Source of the DNA: Vibrio sp. FE10
GTDB taxonomy: Bacteria > Pseudomonadota > Gammaproteobacteria > Enterobacterales > Vibrionaceae
Reading direction: 5' to 3'
DNA length: 64,000 nucleotides
Assembly (NCBI RefSeq): GCF_030297155.1
Contig: NZ_AP028067.1
Span: forward strand, 3,410,001-3,474,000
Position numbers and translations under genes: made by a program. Of the stretch, positions 41,367 through 50,970 are shown one piece after another (the first letter of the stretch is position 1; each line of letters opens with the position of its first letter). The notes beneath the pieces were generated by a model that was not told the origin of the DNA, ran no database searches, and saw only the letters and a list, made by a program, of their open reading frames with translations.

Positions 41367-43289
41367 ATGATTACTTTCTCTGATATTCAATTGCTACGCG
41401 GCGGTAAGCCACTTCTCGACCAAGCATCTGCAACCCTTCACCCTGGCGATAAAGTCGGTTTGGTGGGTAAAAATGGCTGTGGTAAATCTACGCTGTTCGC
41501 CTTAATTAAAGACGAGCTATCGATTGATGCTGGTTCATTCAGCAAACCCGCTCACTGGGAAATGGCTTGGGTTGCACAAGAAACCCCGGCATTAGAAAGA
41601 AAAGCCATTGAATATGTGATTGATGGTGACAGAGAGTATCGTGGCCTTGAAGAGCAGCTGGCTAAAGCGGAACAGGCCGACAACGGTACACTGGTAGCAG
41701 AGATACACGGCAAGATTGAAACCATTGGTGGTTACACCATCAATTCACGAGCAGCCGAATTACTTGATGGTCTTGGTTTTCGCCAAGAGCAAATGACATG
41801 GAACCTGACCCAATTTTCGGGTGGTTGGCGTATGCGTTTGAATTTAGCGCAAGCCCTTCTATGTCGCAGTGACTTACTGCTACTCGATGAACCAACCAAC
41901 CACTTAGACTTAGATGCTGTGATGTGGTTAGAGCGCTGGCTACAAAACTACCCAGGCACACTGGTTCTTATCTCGCACGATAGAGACTTCTTAGACCCTA
42001 TCGTTAACCGCATCGTGCATGTTGAAAACCAGCAGCTGAACGAATACACCGGTAACTACTCGTCGTTTGAGACTCAACGCGCTCAAAAACTTATCTTGCA
42101 ACAAGCGATGTTCCAGAAACAGCAGAAACAAATGTCTCACATGCAGAGCTACATTGACCGTTTCCGCTACAAAGCCTCAAAGGCTCGCCAAGCGCAAAGC
42201 CGTATTAAAGCGCTTGAGAAAATGGAACAAGTGCTACCCGCTCAATTTGATAACCCATTCAGCTTTGAATTTAGAGAGCCAGACGCGCTGCCAAACCCAA
42301 TCATGATGATGGATGAGGTATCGGCGGGCTATGATGACAACCTAATTCTAGAAAAGATTCGCCTTAACCTCGTTCCGGGTAGCCGTATCGGCCTGCTGGG
42401 TCGAAACGGTGCCGGTAAATCAACGCTGATCAAACTGCTTTCGGGCGAACTGAAACAGCAAGGTGGTGAGCTGAGCTATTCGCAAGGCGTTAAAATGGGT
42501 TACTTCGCTCAGCATCAATTAGAGACGCTGCACCCAGAAGAGACACCACTGCAACACATGATGCAGATCGCGCCTAAACACACCGAGCAACAACTGCGTG
42601 ATTATCTGGGTAGCTTTGGCTTCCAAGGTGAAAAAGCACTCGATAAAGTGGCCCCGTTTTCGGGTGGTGAGAAAGCACGATTAGTACTGGCTCTGCTGGT
42701 ATGGCAAAAACCGAATCTATTATTACTCGATGAACCAACCAACCACTTGGATCTCGACATGCGTCAGGCGCTGACCTTCGCGCTGCAAACATTTGAAGGT
42801 GCGATGGTTATCGTATCGCACGACCGTTACTTACTGCGTGCAACCACCGATGACTTGTATCTAGTACATGACCGTCAGGTTGCGCCGTTTGATGGTGATC
42901 TTGACGATTATTATAAATGGCTGACTGAACAGCAAAAAATTGAACGTAAAGAAGCGCAAGCGTTAGCTCCGGCTAAAGACAGTGCAAACAGTGCGGCATC
43001 GAAGAAAGAACAAAAACGTAAAGAAGCCGAGTTCAGAAAACTGACTGCGCCTATTCGCAAACAATTGACTCAGTTTGAAAAGAAAATGGATAAGTTGACG
43101 CTTGATCTTGAAGAGGCTGAACAGCAATTATCTGACACTTCACTTTATGAAGCTGAAAATAAGGCTAGACTGAATAAAGTACTCGCTCTGCAAGCGAGCA
43201 GTAAATCACAGCTAGAAGAAGTTGAAATGGATTGGATGTCCACTCAAGAAGAGCTTGAGCAAATGGAACAGGAAATGGATAGCTTATGA
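41367..43289 (+). CDS. yheS: ABC-F family ATPase YheS
   Basis: Duplicated ABC ATPase without membrane domains, 640 residues; ABC-F proteins act on the ribosome. Two Walker A loops (GLVGKNGCGKST and GLLGRNGAGKST), two signature motifs (FSGGWRMRL and FSGGEKARL) and two LLLDEPTNHLDLD Walker B segments. A C-terminal coiled coil spans about 520-640. Its stop overlaps the next start (ATGA). Divergent from kefG. Confidence 0.95.
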   Translation: MITFSDIQLLRGGKPLLDQASATLHPGDKVGLVGKNGCGKSTLFALIKDELSIDAGSFSKPAHWEMAWVAQETPALERKAIEYVIDGDREYRGLEEQLAKAEQADNGTLVAEIHGKIETIGGYTINSRAAELLDGLGFRQEQMTWNLTQFSGGWRMRLNLAQALLCRSDLLLLDEPTNHLDLDAVMWLERWLQNYPGTLVLISHDRDFLDPIVNRIVHVENQQLNEYTGNYSSFETQRAQKLILQQAMFQKQQKQMSHMQSYIDRFRYKASKARQAQSRIKALEKMEQVLPAQFDNPFSFEFREPDALPNPIMMMDEVSAGYDDNLILEKIRLNLVPGSRIGLLGRNGAGKSTLIKLLSGELKQQGGELSYSQGVKMGYFAQHQLETLHPEETPLQHMMQIAPKHTEQQLRDYLGSFGFQGEKALDKVAPFSGGEKARLVLALLVWQKPNLLLLDEPTNHLDLDMRQALTFALQTFEGAMVIVSHDRYLLRATTDDLYLVHDRQVAPFDGDLDDYYKWLTEQQKIERKEAQALAPAKDSANSAASKKEQKRKEAEFRKLTAPIRKQLTQFEKKMDKLTLDLEEAEQQLSDTSLYEAENKARLNKVLALQASSKSQLEEVEMDWMSTQEELEQMEQEMDSL

Positions 43290-43756
43290 GCCCAGAGCAC
43301 GCCCCGATATCACTAACACTGGAACGACTATGGCAATTTAGCCTTCAGTATTACAGTGTGCGCGGTGTAAAGGATGCGTGCTTAGCTTTACAAAACCAGT
43401 TCCACGGCAACGTCAATCTACTGCTGCTTCTCAAATGGCTTGATGAGCAGCAATTGTCTTTTGCTGAAGAAGAGTGGCACAAAGTACAGCAGTGCTTAAG
43501 CCGCTCTGAAACTCTTCTTCATAGTTATCGAGAGCTACGTAAGCATCTCAAACCTCAAGTCGTCGATTCTCTCTACCGCGAAGCGCTCCAGTTTGAGCTG
43601 CAGCTAGAGAAGCAACAGCAATCTGATCTCGTCGACTGTATCAACTCTCTACATCTCTCCTGCAATCAACAATCGCCACTCGCGTTTGAATATTGTCGGC
43701 TACTCGGCGCAGAAAACCTCTATGATGCTTTTTCTGAACCAGCCCCTCAGCCTTAA
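43286..43756 (+). CDS. TIGR02444 family protein, function unknown
   Basis: A 156-residue mostly helical protein beginning MSPEHAPISLTLERLWQFSL, with LLLLLKWLDEQQLSF in the core. It resembles TIGR02444, a family seen beside yheS in Vibrio and pseudomonads; I recall no experimental role. The 4-base overlap with yheS suggests coupled synthesis and a shared process. Confidence 0.8.
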   Translation: MSPEHAPISLTLERLWQFSLQYYSVRGVKDACLALQNQFHGNVNLLLLLKWLDEQQLSFAEEEWHKVQQCLSRSETLLHSYRELRKHLKPQVVDSLYREALQFELQLEKQQQSDLVDCINSLHLSCNQQSPLAFEYCRLLGAENLYDAFSEPAPQP

Positions 43757-43948
43757 CTCGTTACCTTTCCCTTTTATTCCATCAAGATCCAAGCTTAACC
43801 TCGATATTATTCAATCAGTTACTCATGGCGTATTTTTATAGCCCGTATCTGTGAAACCCTTGCGCTTATGCCGAGAATCAACCAAGCTCAAATAAAAACG
43901 TGGGCGTTTCGCTAAAAGCTCAACACTTTTCAAAGCCCACAAATAAGC

Positions 43949-44953
43949 ATGGACTGTTTTATGACAATATTTACCGCTGCTGCTGGTTTATCAAATCCTC
44001 ACCTACAAACCTTAGTGCCACGATTTATTAGAAAGCAGGCGTTGTTTGCTCCCCAATGGCAAACCTTAGAAACACCCGATGGTGACTTTCTCGACCTTGC
44101 ATGGAGCGAATCACCAGATGACGACAATCCAAATCGTGACGATATAAAGAACAAGCCGATATTCGTGCTGTTCCACGGTTTGGAAGGCAGCTTTGAGAGC
44201 CCATACGCCAATGGACTGATGAACGCATTTGCTAAAGATGGTTGGTTATCCGTGATGATGCACTTCAGAGGTTGCAGCGGAAAACCGAATCGCTTAGCTC
44301 GTGCTTACCACTCTGGAGAAGTCGAAGACGCTCGCTTCTTTTTAAGGCATCTGCATTCAAGATTTCCCAATAACCCTAAGGTTGCGGTTGGCATCTCACT
44401 GGGCGGTAACATGTTGGCCAATTACCTCGCCGACTACGCAGATGATCCGTTAATCTCAGCGGCGACGATCGTCTCTGCCCCCTTTGACCTTGCTTGTTGT
44501 TCGAGTCGTATTGAACAAGGCTTCTCTAAGATCTATAAAAAGTACCTGCTCAATTCTTTGAAATCGAATGCGTTGAAGAAACATAAGCTGCTGCAAGAGA
44601 AGATTGGCATCTCAGCGGAAAGCATTAAGAAGATCGACAAACTGTATGAGTTTGATGAACGAATTACTGCGCCTCTGCACGGATTCAAGAATGCACAAGA
44701 CTACTATGCCCAATGTTCTGCATTGCCTAAATTGAATCAGATTAAACTGCCCACACAGATCATTCATGCGAAAGACGATCCTTTCATGACCGATGATGTG
44801 ATTCCAAAATTCGTTCTACCCGACAACATCGACTATCGTCTGTTTCAAAAAGGCGGCCATGTGGGATTCATTACAGGTAGCACGCTCAAACCAAGGTTTT
44901 GGTTGGAAGAAGCATTACCCGCCTACTATGAAAGTATTCAAGATTCGGCATAA
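43949..44953 (+). CDS. yheT: YheT family alpha/beta hydrolase
   Basis: A 334-residue alpha/beta hydrolase. The oxyanion-hole region is VLFHGLEGSFESPYANGLMN (about 71-90), the nucleophile elbow is VGISLGGNMLANYL (about 148-161), and the terminal His is in KGGHVGFITG. Substrate unknown. The exact start (43949 or 43961) is uncertain since neither has a strong ribosome site; the second gives MTIFTAAAGLSNPHLQ. Gene order yheS-yheT-yheU-prkB-crp is as in E. coli. Confidence 0.88.
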   Translation: MDCFMTIFTAAAGLSNPHLQTLVPRFIRKQALFAPQWQTLETPDGDFLDLAWSESPDDDNPNRDDIKNKPIFVLFHGLEGSFESPYANGLMNAFAKDGWLSVMMHFRGCSGKPNRLARAYHSGEVEDARFFLRHLHSRFPNNPKVAVGISLGGNMLANYLADYADDPLISAATIVSAPFDLACCSSRIEQGFSKIYKKYLLNSLKSNALKKHKLLQEKIGISAESIKKIDKLYEFDERITAPLHGFKNAQDYYAQCSALPKLNQIKLPTQIIHAKDDPFMTDDVIPKFVLPDNIDYRLFQKGGHVGFITGSTLKPRFWLEEALPAYYESIQDSA

Positions 44954-45063
44954 TGGCCGAGCCTTTGTTAAGGACTGAATGGTTAACGTCACTAGACACA
45001 CCGATTAACACATCAATAAACTATTAATGAACATATCCATGAACATAAAAGAGAGAAGTATTT

Positions 45064-45276
45064 ATGATCATCCCATGGCAAGACATCGCACCAGAAACGC
45101 TGGAAAACCTCATTAAAGAATTCGTGCTACGTGAAGGTACAGACTACGGTGACGTAGAGGTTTCACTGCAAAACAAGATTGACCAAGTGAAACATCAATT
45201 AGCCTCAAAGGAAGTCAGCATCGTGTTTTCTGAGCTGCATGAAACCGTTGATATTCAGGTCACAAAACGCTTCTAA
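45064..45276 (+). CDS. yheU: YheU family protein (UPF0270)
   Basis: A 70-residue small protein of unknown function, [20 protein letters not shown]; the core [19 protein letters not shown] fits the family. AGAGAGAAG precedes the start. No partner can be inferred beyond its position between yheT and prkB. Confidence 0.9.
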   Translation: MIIPWQDIAPETLENLIKEFVLREGTDYGDVEVSLQNKIDQVKHQLASKEVSIVFSELHETVDIQVTKRF

Positions 45277-45353
45277 GCTGCGCTCATAAAGGAGCCGTGT
45301 TATAGTGGTAAACGATTGCTAACAAGTAAGTTACTCAAAAGACAAGGGTTGTC

Positions 45354-46223
45354 ATGTCCGCTAAACATCCAATTATTGCGGTGACGGGTTCATCTGGAGC
45401 CGGCACCACCACTACCTCAGAAGCCTTCCGTAAAATGTTCAATATGATGGACGTGAAGGCAGCTTGGGTTGAAGGGGATAGTTTCCATCGCTTCACTCGA
45501 CCAGAGATGGATGTCGAGATCCGTAAGGCGCGTGAGCAAGGTAAGCACATCAGCTACTTTGGTCCACAAGCTAACGATTTTGGCGCATTAGAAGAGTTCT
45601 TCCGTCAATACGGTAATGAAGGCACGGGCAAAGTCCGCAGCTATCTACATACCTTCGATGAAGCCGTTCCTTACAACCAAATGCCCGGCACATTTACGCC
45701 ATGGCAAGAGATCCCAGAAAATTCGGATGTGATGTTCTACGAAGGCCTTCACGGTGGCGTAGTCGATGGCGATATTAACGTCTCACAACACGTCGACCTG
45801 CTTATCGGCATGGTACCTATCGTAAACCTAGAGTGGATCCAGAAATTCGTTCGTGACACACGCGATCGTGGGCACTCTCGCGAAGCGGTGATGGACTCTA
45901 TTGTTCGCTCAATGGATGATTACCTTAACTACATTACCCCGCAGTTTTCGCGCACTCATATCAACTTTCAACGTGTCCCAACCGTAGATACATCGAATCC
46001 ACTGAACGCCAAAGGGATTCCAAGTTTAGACGAAAGCTTCGTTGTTATACGTTTGCGTGGCATCAAAAACGTCGACTTCCCTTACCTTTTGGCAATGATT
46101 GATGGCTCATTTATGTCACGTCATAACACGCTTGTGGTGCCAGGAGGCAAAATGAGTTTTGCTATGGAGCTCATTGTAAGGCCAATCCTACAACAACTAA
46201 TCGAAACCGGAAAAATAGGTTAA
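45354..46223 (+). CDS. prkB: Phosphoribulokinase-like kinase PrkB
   Basis: A 289-residue P-loop kinase similar to phosphoribulokinase, starting MSAKHPIIAVTGSSGAGTTT with the nucleotide loop GSSGAGTT at about 12-19. The substrate in bacteria without the Calvin cycle is not settled. Located immediately upstream of crp as in E. coli. Confidence 0.9.
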   Translation: MSAKHPIIAVTGSSGAGTTTTSEAFRKMFNMMDVKAAWVEGDSFHRFTRPEMDVEIRKAREQGKHISYFGPQANDFGALEEFFRQYGNEGTGKVRSYLHTFDEAVPYNQMPGTFTPWQEIPENSDVMFYEGLHGGVVDGDINVSQHVDLLIGMVPIVNLEWIQKFVRDTRDRGHSREAVMDSIVRSMDDYLNYITPQFSRTHINFQRVPTVDTSNPLNAKGIPSLDESFVVIRLRGIKNVDFPYLLAMIDGSFMSRHNTLVVPGGKMSFAMELIVRPILQQLIETGKIG

Positions 46224-46256
46224 CAAAACGACATTCTGGTTGATTACTTTTCATAC

Positions 46257-46272
46257 CGTGATCATGTGCACA
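46257..46272. promoter_or_regulatory. Candidate CRP site upstream of crp
   Basis: CGTGA-N6-GCACA matches eight of ten positions of TGTGA-N6-TCACA. It lies about 190 bases before the crp start, in the prkB-crp gap. CRP autoregulation is known in E. coli; here the site is a sequence match only. Confidence 0.4.
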
Positions 46273-46464
46273 ATTTTGCGTAAAAAATCGTAGCTTGGTC
46301 ACGATTAAAATCAAGAAATAGTACCTGAAAAAGGATACTATTCTTAAACGAAACACAAGATAGCTTGCAGCACTCAACGAGTGCTCTTATCCTAACTGAG
46401 TCAATTCAGGCTTAGCTAAAATACGGAAAGCGGCAAGCATACCCTGCAGAGGAAGTGAGATATT

Positions 46465-47097
46465 ATGGTTCTAGGTAAACCTCAAACCGATCCAACATTA
46501 GAGTGGTTCCTTTCACACTGTCATATTCATAAGTACCCTTCAAAAAGTACTTTGATTCATGCTGGTGAAAAGGCAGAAACCTTGTACTACATCGTTAAAG
46601 GTTCTGTGGCTGTTCTTATCAAAGACGAAGAAGGTAAGGAAATGATTCTTTCTTACCTAAACCAAGGCGACTTCATCGGTGAACTTGGACTTTTCGAAGA
46701 AGACCAAGAGCGTACTGCGTGGGTTCGTGCTAAATCTCCTTGTGAAGTAGCTGAAATTTCTTTCAAGAAATTCCGTCAACTTATCCAAGTGAACCCAGAT
46801 ATCCTGATGCGCCTTTCAGCACAAATGGCGAACCGTCTACAAGTAACTAGCCAAAAAGTTGGTGACTTAGCGTTCCTTGACGTAACAGGTCGTATCGCTC
46901 AAACGCTACTTAACCTAGCGAAACAGCCAGATGCAATGACTCACCCTGACGGCATGCAAATCAAGATCACTCGTCAAGAGATTGGCCAGATCGTTGGTTG
47001 TTCTCGTGAGACAGTAGGTCGTATCTTGAAGATGCTTGAAGAGCAGAACCTAATTTCTGCACACGGTAAGACTATCGTGGTATACGGCACTCGTTAA
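46465..47097 (+). CDS. crp: Cyclic AMP receptor protein
   Basis: Global cAMP-activated regulator, 210 residues, the same length as E. coli CRP. The cAMP-binding beta roll includes [20 protein letters not shown] (about 70-90). The recognition helix region is [18 protein letters not shown] (about 171-188). Only a few residues differ from the E. coli protein in these segments. Monocistronic, with a strong terminator. Confidence 0.98.
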   Translation: MVLGKPQTDPTLEWFLSHCHIHKYPSKSTLIHAGEKAETLYYIVKGSVAVLIKDEEGKEMILSYLNQGDFIGELGLFEEDQERTAWVRAKSPCEVAEISFKKFRQLIQVNPDILMRLSAQMANRLQVTSQKVGDLAFLDVTGRIAQTLLNLAKQPDAMTHPDGMQIKITRQEIGQIVGCSRETVGRILKMLEEQNLISAHGKTIVVYGTR

Positions 47098-47123
47098 TCT
47101 CGATTAACTGAGCCAAAAATTTG

Positions 47124-47156
47124 AAAGCCACCAAATGCGAATTTGGTGGCTTTTTT
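47124..47156 (+). terminator. Terminator of crp
   Basis: AAAGCCACCAAAT pairs with ATTTGGTGGCTTT (13-base arms, loop GCGA) followed by TTTTGTTTT. Confidence 0.94.
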
Positions 47157-47281
47157 GTTTTCTAAAGATCTTGAGAACAGATGCGAGATGCGAATGGAAC
47201 ACTTACAACTTCCAAACGCAAACACTCTCGAAGCGAAGCGTACCCACATCTCTAGGGCAAAGCCCGTGCTCGTATCTTTCT

Positions 47282-48073
47282 TTAACCGTTGGTGCTTTCG
47301 AAGATCTTATCCGCTGATGCTGCAACGAATCCTGTATAAAGCTCACCATTGGCCATCGCATAACGCTTAGCGAACTCATAGAAGCCACCAGGAATCATCT
47401 CATTGCCTTCAACAAATGAAACTGGGACTTTGTCTGCCATTGTTGATGATTGCTCTAATAAGACCTCTGGAGAGCCTTTAACCTCACCACCAGATGCATT
47501 GATAGTGAAGCCTGATTCGCTCAGGTAATCATTCACTGCCTGCACTTCATCAAAAGCGTCGAGTTGATTCACGCTCACCGTGAAGTGGTTTGCACCGTAA
47601 CCATGAGCTGCGAGCCAAGAAGCGTATTCACTCTCTTTTGCCAGCACTTGGAAATCCGCGAAACTCAGATCCCAAAGACGACCACCAAACAAGAACTCAT
47701 GACCTTGAAGCTTGCTTGCATCGACTTGCTCAACCAACTTAGCAACGATCTGTTGTAAGTCACTTGAACACTCCTCTACCTTCAACTCACTAATGAACAC
47801 TTTCGGCTGATTTGGATCTGGGTGCTCGTAGTGCTTAGCTACTAGCTTCTTACTCTCAAACAAGTAATCGCCACACGCCTTGTAACCCAGCTCAAGGAAA
47901 GGCTTGGCCAATGTTTCAATACCTAACGGTGCAACATTGAAAGTACGCAGTGCAATATGATCATTAATCAGAGCTTCGTCTTCTTTCAGCAAGTGATGTA
48001 CTTTCTCAGCCGATGGACAAAGCCTGTGGATGTAATCGTCCCATAGTGATTTAAAGAGTAGATCGGGCGTCAT
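47282..48073 (-). CDS. DUF1338 protein (2-oxoadipate dioxygenase/decarboxylase-like)
   Basis: A 263-residue protein of the DUF1338 family; some members are iron-dependent 2-oxoadipate dioxygenase/decarboxylases of lysine breakdown. Candidate metal-binding His are in INDHIALRTF (about 35-44) and GANHFTVSVN. AAGGAG lies 5 bases before the ATG. Downstream of astD on the same strand but separated by an astD terminator. The link with the ast genes suggests amino-acid catabolism; the exact reaction is not proven. Confidence 0.8.
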   Translation of the reverse strand: MTPDLLFKSLWDDYIHRLCPSAEKVHHLLKEDEALINDHIALRTFNVAPLGIETLAKPFLELGYKACGDYLFESKKLVAKHYEHPDPNQPKVFISELKVEECSSDLQQIVAKLVEQVDASKLQGHEFLFGGRLWDLSFADFQVLAKESEYASWLAAHGYGANHFTVSVNQLDAFDEVQAVNDYLSESGFTINASGGEVKGSPEVLLEQSSTMADKVPVSFVEGNEMIPGGFYEFAKRYAMANGELYTGFVAASADKIFESTNG

Positions 48074-48212
48074 GGTGACTCCTTGTCAGAGGTTCTAGCA
48101 AGCTAGTAATTTGGATTAGAAAGGGAGAGGCTGGACATAGAGTCAGCAGCCATCAGCCTGTGACATACTTGTTCTATTATTATCTATCGCCCAATCGAGG
48201 TGTCGGACGTGG

Positions 48213-48245
48213 GTGAAAAGAGGAAGCGATAACATCGCTTCCTTA
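48213..48245 (-). terminator. Terminator after astD
   Basis: On the minus strand AGGAAGCGAT, loop GTT, ATCGCTTCCT then CTTTTC. It separates astD from the DUF1338 gene. Confidence 0.75.
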
Positions 48246-48273
48246 TTACACAATTAACCAATGAAGCTGTTAG

Positions 48274-48333
48274 TCATGAGCCTAAAGCTCATAAGCTTAT
48301 GATTTATAAACTTTTGATTCATGAACTTATAGC
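48274..48333. repeat. Degenerate 15-base tandem repeat, four copies
   Basis: Four successive 15-base units start at 48274, 48289, 48304 and 48319, sharing the pattern TCATRARCYTAWRGC with mismatches, plus a partial fifth (TTAAGAGCC). The block ends 13 bases from the astD stop, inside its 3' untranslated region. No known function. Confidence 0.6.
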
Positions 48334-48346
48334 TTAAGAGCCAAAA

Positions 48347-49804
48347 CTACAGCTCAATACCTGGGCTAAATGTCGCTGGCAGTTGAGTTTCACCGCCTTC
48401 CATTGACGCCATTGGGTAAGCACAGTAGTCAGCCGCGTAGTAAGCACTTGGGCGTAGGTTGCCTGAAGCACCCGGGCCACCAAATGGTGCATCACCACTT
48501 GCGCCTGTTAGTTGGCGGTTACGGTTAACAATACCCGCACGGATATGGTCAACGAAGTATTCCCACTCTGAATCGTCGGTTGAAACTAGGCCTGCAGACA
48601 AACCAAAGCGTGTGTCATTTGCCAGTTCAACCGCTTGCTCTAACGATTGGTAACGAACCACTTGCAGCAATGGGCCGAAGTACTCTTCATCTGGCAACTC
48701 AGCAATGTTGGTTGCATCGATAATACCCGGAGAAACAAACGCCGCTTCACCCGCTTTTGCTTCAACTAGGCTTACACCACCTAGCGATTGCAGATTAGCT
48801 TGTGCGTCCAGAATAAACTTAGCTGCCGCTTCAGAGATCTGTGGCCCCATGAAAGGTGCTGGCTCAGCGAATGGCTGATCGACACGAATCTTCAAAGTAG
48901 CCGCAACGAGCTTATCAAGCAGTTGATCGCCCTTCTCTCCAACAGGAACATACAAGCGACGTGCACATGTACAACGTTGACCCGCACTGATGAAAGCCGA
49001 TTGGATAATTGTATAAACCGTCGCGTCAGCATCACCAAATTGGTCACTGATCACCATTGGGTTATTACCGCCCATCTCTAGTGCCAGCATCTTACCCGGT
49101 TGACCCGCGAATTGACGGTGAAGGATATGACCAGTATTCGCACTACCTGTGAATAGCACGCCATCAAGGCCTTTAGCATCAGCCAGTGCGATACCTGTCT
49201 CTTTGGCGCCTTGCACTAGGTTAATCACGCCAGCAGGAAGACCCGCTTCTTGCCATAGCTTCATCGCAAACTCACCTGTCCAAGGTGTCTGCTCTGACGG
49301 CTTAAATACCACGGTATTACCCGATAGCAGTGCTGGAACAATATGACCGTTAGGTAAGTGACCTGGGAAGTTGTAAGGGCCAAATACCGCCATTACGCCT
49401 AATGGACGATGACGCAGTACGATTTGGTTGCCTGCGGCTTCACGCGAAGCTTCACCCGTACGTTCGTGGTAAGCACGGATAGAGATAGCGATTTTGCCCG
49501 CCATTGCACCCGCTTCAGTGCGAGTTTCCCAAATCGGTTTACCCGTCTCTTTTGCAATAATCTGTGCAATCTCTTCGCTGTTCTCTTTTACCTTCTCAGC
49601 AAAGTTCAACACGATCGCTTCACGCTCTGCAAAGCTCAGTTTTTTCCAAACTAAGAACGCATCACGAGCCGCTGCTACTGCAGATTCAACCTGCGCTGGT
49701 GTTGCACTATCGCCTTGCCACACCACTTCATTGTTGTATGGGCTTACTGATGTCATGGCGTCGCCTTGACCTGCCACCCACTGTCCTGCTATCCACTGAG
49801 TCAT
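48347..49804 (-). CDS. astD: Succinylglutamate semialdehyde dehydrogenase
   Basis: NAD-dependent enzyme of the arginine succinyltransferase pathway, 485 residues, converting succinylglutamate semialdehyde to succinylglutamate. Aldehyde-dehydrogenase landmarks are [28 protein letters not shown] and the catalytic-cysteine region [12 protein letters not shown]. Lies 39 bases after astA. Confidence 0.95.
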   Translation of the reverse strand: MTQWIAGQWVAGQGDAMTSVSPYNNEVVWQGDSATPAQVESAVAAARDAFLVWKKLSFAEREAIVLNFAEKVKENSEEIAQIIAKETGKPIWETRTEAGAMAGKIAISIRAYHERTGEASREAAGNQIVLRHRPLGVMAVFGPYNFPGHLPNGHIVPALLSGNTVVFKPSEQTPWTGEFAMKLWQEAGLPAGVINLVQGAKETGIALADAKGLDGVLFTGSANTGHILHRQFAGQPGKMLALEMGGNNPMVISDQFGDADATVYTIIQSAFISAGQRCTCARRLYVPVGEKGDQLLDKLVAATLKIRVDQPFAEPAPFMGPQISEAAAKFILDAQANLQSLGGVSLVEAKAGEAAFVSPGIIDATNIAELPDEEYFGPLLQVVRYQSLEQAVELANDTRFGLSAGLVSTDDSEWEYFVDHIRAGIVNRNRQLTGASGDAPFGGPGASGNLRPSAYYAADYCAYPMASMEGGETQLPATFSPGIEL

Positions 49805-49843
49805 ACTTCTATCCTTAAAATCTTCGACAGATAATCGCCGCTC

Positions 49844-50863
49844 TTATTGAGCCAACATTCGAACGAATTCGCCTTCTTTTACTTCAAGAGCGCTTGCTAC
49901 TTCAGATGATAAAATCACTGTGTCGCTTGCTTGGTCATACGCGCCTTTCGCGGCTACTGCACGGAAGTTCTCAAACGAGGTATTACCAATTAGGAAGTCT
50001 TTAGAGCTGGAGTGCTCTGCAATTTGAACCTGTGCTCGAATCGCATGACGCACGGATTCAATGTTTCTTAAATCACACTCAACCGTCGGGCCTGCATCAA
50101 AGATGTCGACATAACCACGGTTAGTGAAACCTTCACGTTCCAGCAACTTAAGTGCAGGACGTGTATTATCATGTACCTCTCCAATCACCGCCTGAGCTTC
50201 TTTGCTCAGTAGGTTCACGTAGATAGGCAGCTTCGGCATTAGGTCAGCAATAAAGCCTTTCTTACCAATACCAGTTAGGTAATCTGCAAGCGTGAAATCA
50301 ATTGAGAAGAAGTGCTCTTGCAGCCATTGCCAGAAAGGTGAGTTACCTTCCGCATCGGATACGCCACGCATCTCAGCAAAAATCGTTTTAGAGAAACGTT
50401 CTGGGTGCTCAGACATGATCAGGAAGCGACACTTCGACATCAAACGACCATTCAATCCACCACGGAAAGCTGGGCGCAAGAACAGTGTGCAGATCTCACT
50501 GCATCCTGTGTAGTTATTGCCGAAAGTCAGTAGCTTCACGACGTTATTCACGCCAAGCTTTTGCGATGAGTGAACCACTTTGCTGATGTGGTAAGAGTAA
50601 AACGGAACATCCCAGCCAATTGAGGCTTCGATGCCTGTCGTACCTGCGACTTCTCCCGTTTCAGTGTCGAAGCCAACCATTAGGTAGCCTTCATCACCGG
50701 GTTCAGTCACGTCTTGTTTAGCAAAGCTGTATTCAGAATGAGTGATTCGGTTGGTTAACAGTTCTTCGTTAACCGGAAGAGATGTGAATCCGTGACCAGA
50801 TTCAACCGCGCAGGTATGCAGCGCATCGTAATCAGATAATTTTATTGGGCGAACAACTAGCAT
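49844..50863 (-). CDS. astA: Arginine N-succinyltransferase
   Basis: First step of the AST pathway: arginine plus succinyl-CoA gives N2-succinylarginine. 339 residues, MLVVRPIKLSDYDALHTCAV. ATG 50863 is preferred over the frame start 50884 because GGAGGG sits 7 bases before it. Between astD and argD on the same strand. Confidence 0.95.
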   Translation of the reverse strand: MLVVRPIKLSDYDALHTCAVESGHGFTSLPVNEELLTNRITHSEYSFAKQDVTEPGDEGYLMVGFDTETGEVAGTTGIEASIGWDVPFYSYHISKVVHSSQKLGVNNVVKLLTFGNNYTGCSEICTLFLRPAFRGGLNGRLMSKCRFLIMSEHPERFSKTIFAEMRGVSDAEGNSPFWQWLQEHFFSIDFTLADYLTGIGKKGFIADLMPKLPIYVNLLSKEAQAVIGEVHDNTRPALKLLEREGFTNRGYVDIFDAGPTVECDLRNIESVRHAIRAQVQIAEHSSSKDFLIGNTSFENFRAVAAKGAYDQASDTVILSSEVASALEVKEGEFVRMLAQ

Positions 50864-50970
50864 CAATATTCCCTCCAGATGCAAAACAGGCCCAAAACCA
50901 GAAGCTTGGGCCTTTAGCAGTACGTCATGGGATCGCTCTAATGGCGATCATTCCTATGACGCCGCTCAGG

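Noticed and set aside
46171..46377. 68-codon minus-strand frame in the prkB-crp gap
   Set aside because: It starts upstream of crp on the opposite strand and runs into the prkB end; no support.
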